Source of the DNA: Sphagnum compactum
Lineage: Eukaryota > Bryophyta > Sphagnopsida > Sphagnales
NCBI GenBank assembly: GCA_965153455.1
Contig: OZ234500.1
Location: 3,348,001-3,412,000, forward strand
Reading direction: 5' to 3'
DNA: 64,000 bases
Both the position numbers and the translations under genes were made by a program. The notes below the pieces were generated by a model that worked only from the letters and a program-made list of their open reading frames with translations, had not been told where the DNA came from and did no database searches. Shown in pieces: positions 59,935 through 64,000 of the stretch; positions within the stretch are counted from its first letter, which is position 1, and the number at the start of each line of letters is the position of its first letter.

Positions 59935-60660
59935 ATTTGTTGTTTTTTCTTGGACCTAACCTCACACATAGCTACCCTCATAAATATTGTACCAACCTTG
60001 GTACCTTACTAATTATCCCCTATTGACATAGTTACCTTAATAGTTAGTTATCCTACTGACCTAACTATTATACTAATTACTTACCTTACTAACCTATTTA
60101 CCCTGTTAACTACATACCTTATTGACCTAATCATTGTACTAACTACCTACCTTATTGACCTAGCTACATTACTATTTAGCAACCCTATATACACAACCAC
60201 CCTATTGACATAAATACTCTACAAACCCTACAAACCTAGTCACCTTGATAAGGGAACTTGTTTCCTACGTACTAACTTCCCTATCTACCTAGCTACCTTG
60301 CTAGCGTAATTTTCTTCCTACCTATTAACCTGCCTACCTACATGCCTACCTACTTTAGTAACCTATCTACCTTGTTCCTTGAACTTCCTTTCTACTTATT
60401 TACTTGCCTACTAACCCAACTACCTACCTATATACCTATTTACACTAGTAACCTATCTACCTTGCTCTTTGAACTTCCTTTCTACTTATTAACTTGCCTA
60501 CTAACCCAACTACCTACTTATATACCTATTTACCTACCTATGCACCCACCTTCCTACCTACCACTATGTTCACCTACCTACCTATGTTTTTTACATAGCC
60601 AAATACCTAACTAATTACCTATTCACTTTTCCCAACCCCAATCCTACCTATCAATTTATT
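59935..60660 (+). repeat. CTACCTA/TTACCTA-word array
   Basis: More than 700 bp built almost wholly of TACC, TTACCTACC, CTAACCTA and ACTTACC words without a fixed period. At its right end a 90-bp unit is tandemly duplicated (60357-60446 and 60447-60536). Because 90 is a multiple of three the frame stays open, and the tyrosine/leucine/proline-rich frame at 60342-60614 is an artefact. Confidence 0.8.
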
Positions 60661-62100
60661 AAGGTTCGCCCTAGTTCATGGATGATGAACATAAATCCCC
60701 ATATGTAGGTATTACAAACAATTTATAGTGGAAACAATGTCATAATTATAGCCATTTTGGTTTAGTTACTTCATATTTTACTAAATTTTGTTTACCTAAT
60801 TTATTAATGGAATGGACATTACAGTACATCTTTTCATGTAATTATTATAAGTATGTACTATCGGATTATGATTTACGTTTAAAGTTGGGACACATAAATT
60901 AGTTAGCAAACTTTTCACAAATTTATAGTAATTAACTTAAACTAGGCTAAATTTTAAGGTTTAAACATGTATGTGAAGTAATACAATTTCATTCTATATC
61001 TTTTTCAAAAAAAGCAGAAAAAATTAATTTGGAGATATCACCCTAAGGTAAGAGACATCTTTTCTTTGGTTTTTTACAAAATTTATTTGATTGTTTTTTA
61101 AGATTAAGATTTTTTTTCGATTAGTAAATCTTTGTAATTTAAAAGTTTTAAATCTTGGTTTTTAAAAAAATTCCAAGGTTTTCTTTAAAAAATTTGTTTG
61201 GCATTATATAATTTGTATATTTTGTATAGTTTTTTGGGTTTAGAACATATATCACTAGGATTTTTTTTGTTAGAGTTTGTATAGTTAGGGTTGTAATAAG
61301 GCTTATGGAAAAATATCATTTAGATTTTTAGGGTTATGCCTTATGATTTAATGTTTAGGAATTTGGTTCATATATATCAAGGCTTAAGGTTTATACTCTA
61401 GATTTTGTTCATTGTATTGGTTTTTTATTTTATCACTTGTTTAGATCTATAGCATAATTATGAATCTCCTTTGTTTCCATATGTTCCATAGTTGTTAAAG
61501 TTCAATATTTCGTAACCCACTTTTCTTTAAATGTAATACCCATATCATATTGTGATAATTCATTAACCATGAAACATAAAAATATTTTTTAAATATTTGA
61601 TTCCCCGCCAATACATCATGAAATTCATGTTTTCAAAATTATTTATTCACCTTATAGTATGATTTAACATATATAAAAATGAACATTATGTAAAATTGGT
61701 CACATTGATAATACAGGGGGTTAGGGTTTAATGTAAAATTTACTACTTAATGTTAGAATTTATGGTTTAGGTTTAGAGTTTAAGACATAAGTTAATTAAC
61801 ATTTTTCTTACAAGTTTATAATAATTAAAATAAATGTAAGGTGCAGTTTGGGTGGAATTTTTAGGGCTTGAACATATGGAAAACAATGCAATGTCATTTT
61901 ATATTTTATTAAAGAAAGTGAAAGAACTTAACTTGGAAATATTACCAAATGGTAAAAGATATATATATTTTTTGCATTTCCCTAAATGCAATATTCATAT
62001 TCAAGTTCCTTTCGATATAACCTTTAGGTGATTTAGGTAATTTGAAATGTAAACCCAACCCTAAATGCAATACCCACATGTAGGGTCATTTTTAAATAAC
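60661..62100. other. AT-rich intergenic DNA
   Basis: No gene. Scattered TTAGGGTTT-like words (61255-61340, 61715-61770) and long T runs. The sequence changes character abruptly at 62101, where the pogo/Tigger element begins. Confidence 0.5.
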
Positions 62101-62102
62101 TA

Positions 62103-62265
62103 CAGTAGAACCTGTCTAAATTAATACTGCCTAAATTAATAACCTGTGATAATTAATATGTGCGGTCCAGTCCCAAGTCGGGCCCCATACATTTATTAAT
62201 AAACCTCCGAAAGTTAATAATTGATACTCCACAGGCGGTCCCGAAATTTTTTATATTGATAACCA
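62103..62265. repeat. Terminal and subterminal repeats of the pogo/Tigger element
   Basis: After the terminal CAGTAGAACCTGTC come repeated AAATTAATA/TTAATAA words: CTAAATTAATACTGC, CTAAATTAATAACC, GATAATTAATATG, TTTATTAATAAACC, AGTTAATAATTG. Repeated AT words next to the end are the usual binding sites of the CENP-B-type N-terminal domain in this family; that role here is inference. Confidence 0.7.
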
Positions 62266-62311
62266 CTATGGCAGACATAGATTTGACACAAATTTTTCTA
62301 CATGTGGGCAG

Positions 62312-63968
62312 CTAAACCTTGGAGAAATACTCTGAGATTGGCTTCTGAACGAGCTTGCTAGACCTCATAATGCTGATCTTGTCTTTGACTGTCTCGATGC
62401 CAGCAAGCATCTCATGGTCGACGATGTCTTGCTACATCCAGAACTGCTGCAGCAAACTTGCACACTACAGTGCTTCAGTTGCCTTCATAGGAATGTATTC
62501 TTGACTGTCGTCGGCCTCCACTTCATCTTCCGGCACAGGATTGGTGGAGAGGTCCTGCACAATTTCCTCCTAAGTCGGAACATAAGCAACTTCGTGCTCA
62601 GCAGGATAGTTGATGAGATTACGAATATCCATTGGGTTCCCGTACCGAAGCTCTTGAACCTGCTCTTCGAGGTCCTTGATCACCTCAGGGTCAATAAGCG
62701 GCTCTTCCGGGACCGGTGTCACATCAGCATCGGTGGTGCGAATTCGGCAATGGCGAAAGCAATTGCGGATTGTTTCTAGCTTCACATCCATGCTCCAGGT
62801 TGCAACAGCAATGTGCATAGCCTCGAGGACGTCGATCTTCTCGAGGTCTGCTACCTTGTCTTGAAGGCGCTAAATGAAGAGGCGATTGAAACGGCGCCGA
62901 TAGTAAGCCTTGAGGCTTCGGATAATTCCTGCGTCGCAGGGCTGAATCTTCGAGGTCGTGTTTGGTGGCAGATAGAACATGGTTGTGTTGCGGAGTGTAA
63001 CAACAGATGCGAGCTGCATTAACGGGATATGTGCACTGCAGTTGTCCATAATCAAAAGAACATTACGCCCTGCCATCCGCGCATCAAACCGTTTCAGCCA
63101 CTCGAGAAAGATGACTTGTGTCATCTAGGCCTTCGGGTTGCTTCGGTACTTGCATCCAAAGTTGTCTCGGTTGACGTTTTTGAAGCAACGAGGGTTTTCG
63201 TATTTGCCAATGACAAGAAGTGGAAGCTTGTCCGAGCCATCAGCATTACAGCACACAGCCAGCGTGAGACGCTCCTTGTTCTATTTGTGTCCTTCAAGCT
63301 GCTTTGTGGCCAAGCTGCTTTCTGTCCACCTGTTGAGATGTCATGTGTTAGTGAAAGTAAGTCGATGGTTTGGCAGTGGGCATACAGTATCATGCTGCAC
63401 TTACCTGCATTTTGTAAAATAATCCAGTTTCATCCATGTTGTAGATGTCACGCCGCTCATACTGATCCAGAGTCAAACGAATCTGCGGCAAGCTCTCTTC
63501 AATCACAGCCATGTTAGCTGATCCAGACTCCCCAAAGCGGCGGTAGGACTTGATGCCGCGGCGATTTTTGAATGCCTCTAGCCACCCATTTGAGAACTCA
63601 AAGGCCCCGTGGCCAAGGTAAAGCGCGGCAAGGAAGTACGCAACCTTCTTTTTGGTGAGGTCACTTGACATATTGACTTGGTCCTGGTATGTGAGGAACC
63701 ACCGGTACAAAGCTGTCTCCATCAGTGGGTACTTCACGGTCCGCTGCCGCTTTGCCGCTCGGTTCACATCCTCTTTCTTGGCAAGGATTTCAGCCGAGCG
63801 TTTGAGCGTCAGAGAAATTGTTCCCTGACTGACAGAAACGTTATGCGTCTCCTGAAGCCACGTGATCAAGTCTGCTTGCGTGAGCGATGGATACTTTTTC
63901 TTGTGCTCACAAAGAGCTATCCGAACCTCGTTGGTCATGTTTATATTGGTGGACCTCTTTGAAGCCAT
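62312..63968 (-). pseudogene. pogo/Tigger transposase (CENP-B HTH plus DDE), inactivated by six in-frame TAG codons
   Basis: Exon 1 (63968-63405) starts MASKRSTNINMTNEVRIALC. Residues about 11-64 form the psq/CENP-B N-terminal helix-turn-helix and about 77-146 the Tc5/CENP-B HTH (NGWLEAFKNRRGI). YNMDETGLFY gives the first catalytic Asp (residue 179). A GTAAGT donor follows at 63404 and a CAG acceptor at 63330-63332, a 75-bp intron. Joining them leaves the frame off by one, so a one-base shift or another acceptor is needed. The second part keeps one frame to 62312: LLIMDNCSAH holds the second Asp (63044-63046) and KIQPCDAGII the third (62933-62935), 36 residues between. In-frame stops, all TAG, are at 63281, 63125, 62870, 62570, 62465 and 62432. 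The natural end is probably the TAG at 62312-62314, after KPISEYFSKV. That makes a protein of about 525 residues, normal for the family. The catalytic triad survives but the gene cannot be translated. Confidence 0.88.
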
Positions 63969-64000
63969 TGTGTTGTGGTTCTGGTTGTGGCTGCAGTTGT

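Larger units (their letters stand above)
62103..64000 (-). mobile_element. pogo/Tigger-type DNA transposon, 3' part, continuing beyond the window
   Basis: A TA target dinucleotide (62101-62102) is followed by CAGTAGAACCTGTCTAAATT, a typical pogo/Tigger terminal repeat. The sequence inside changes from desert AT-richness to coding-like composition with CG. The only gene, a CENP-B/DDE transposase, runs on the minus strand from 63968, so the left boundary here is its 3' end. The opposite terminal repeat must lie beyond 64000. Length seen is 1.9 kb; full elements are usually 2-3 kb. Confidence 0.88.

Noticed and set aside
60342-60614. Tyr/Leu/Pro-rich 90-residue frame with an internal repeat
   Set aside because: It is the CTACCTA array plus a 90-bp duplication; the open frame results from the period being a multiple of three.
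62414-63962. Plus-strand frames across the pogo/Tigger element (for example 63029-63517)
   Set aside because: Antisense shadows of the transposase, whose minus-strand reading has clear HTH and DDE motifs.
1-64000. CRISPR array, operon, bacterial promoter or rRNA signals
   Set aside because: The window is eukaryotic plant DNA; none of its tandem arrays has the repeat-spacer structure of CRISPR and no rRNA core sequence was seen.

Overview
The window looks like nuclear DNA of a large-genome land plant. It holds one intact plant transcription-factor gene of the SCARECROW (SCR) branch of the GRAS family. Around it is tens of kilobases of AT-rich, CG-poor DNA full of decayed plant transposons: hAT, PIF/Harbinger, CACTA, pogo/Tigger and LINE types, many MITEs and tetramer-derived satellites. 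A fragment of a pentatricopeptide-repeat (PPR) gene is also present. The low gene density, the single-exon 988-residue SCR and the PPR fragment suggest a seed-free plant such as a fern, lycophyte or bryophyte. I cannot fix the species from the sequence alone.

Layout. 0-4.9 kb: a badly decayed plus-strand coding remnant (about 0.38-2.26 kb), then intergenic DNA. 5.2-12.4 kb: the gene island. The SCR coding sequence lies on the minus strand (8214 down to 5248). It is preceded by a probable long leader, which I model as a 5' exon near 11.56-11.87 kb joined to 8.7 kb by an intron. A TATA-like box, a GAA tract and a G-quadruplex-prone (CCCA)n tract lie further upstream. 12.9-37 kb: a gene desert with a 211-bp TTAA-flanked MITE, a perfectly phased 39-bp satellite made of three 13-bp subunits, TACC/TAGG-word arrays, a 154-bp CACTA-type MITE, a young 238-bp tandem triplication with an exon-like 147-bp core, and a foldback element with a poly-C core. 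37-57 kb: a dense repeat zone with a 1.41-kb hAT element and a 227-bp hAT MITE (both with 8-bp duplications), two related Harbinger MITEs (one with a TTA duplication), a second CACTA MITE, a LINE zinc-finger remnant, at least eight copies of one unclassified repeat, and a PPR E-motif pseudogene. 58-59.1 kb: a decayed SANT/NAM-associated gene of the kind carried by Harbinger elements. 59.9-60.7 kb: another TACC-word array. 62.1 kb to the window end: the 3' part of a pogo/Tigger element with its TA-flanked terminal repeat and a dead CENP-B/DDE transposase.

How it fits together: only SCR looks under selection. The other coding traces are transposon-derived or fragmentary. Their premature stops are largely the kind made by C-to-T change (CAG to TAG, CAA to TAA, TGG to TGA or TAG). 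That fits methylated, silenced repeats decaying by deamination around a single conserved developmental gene.
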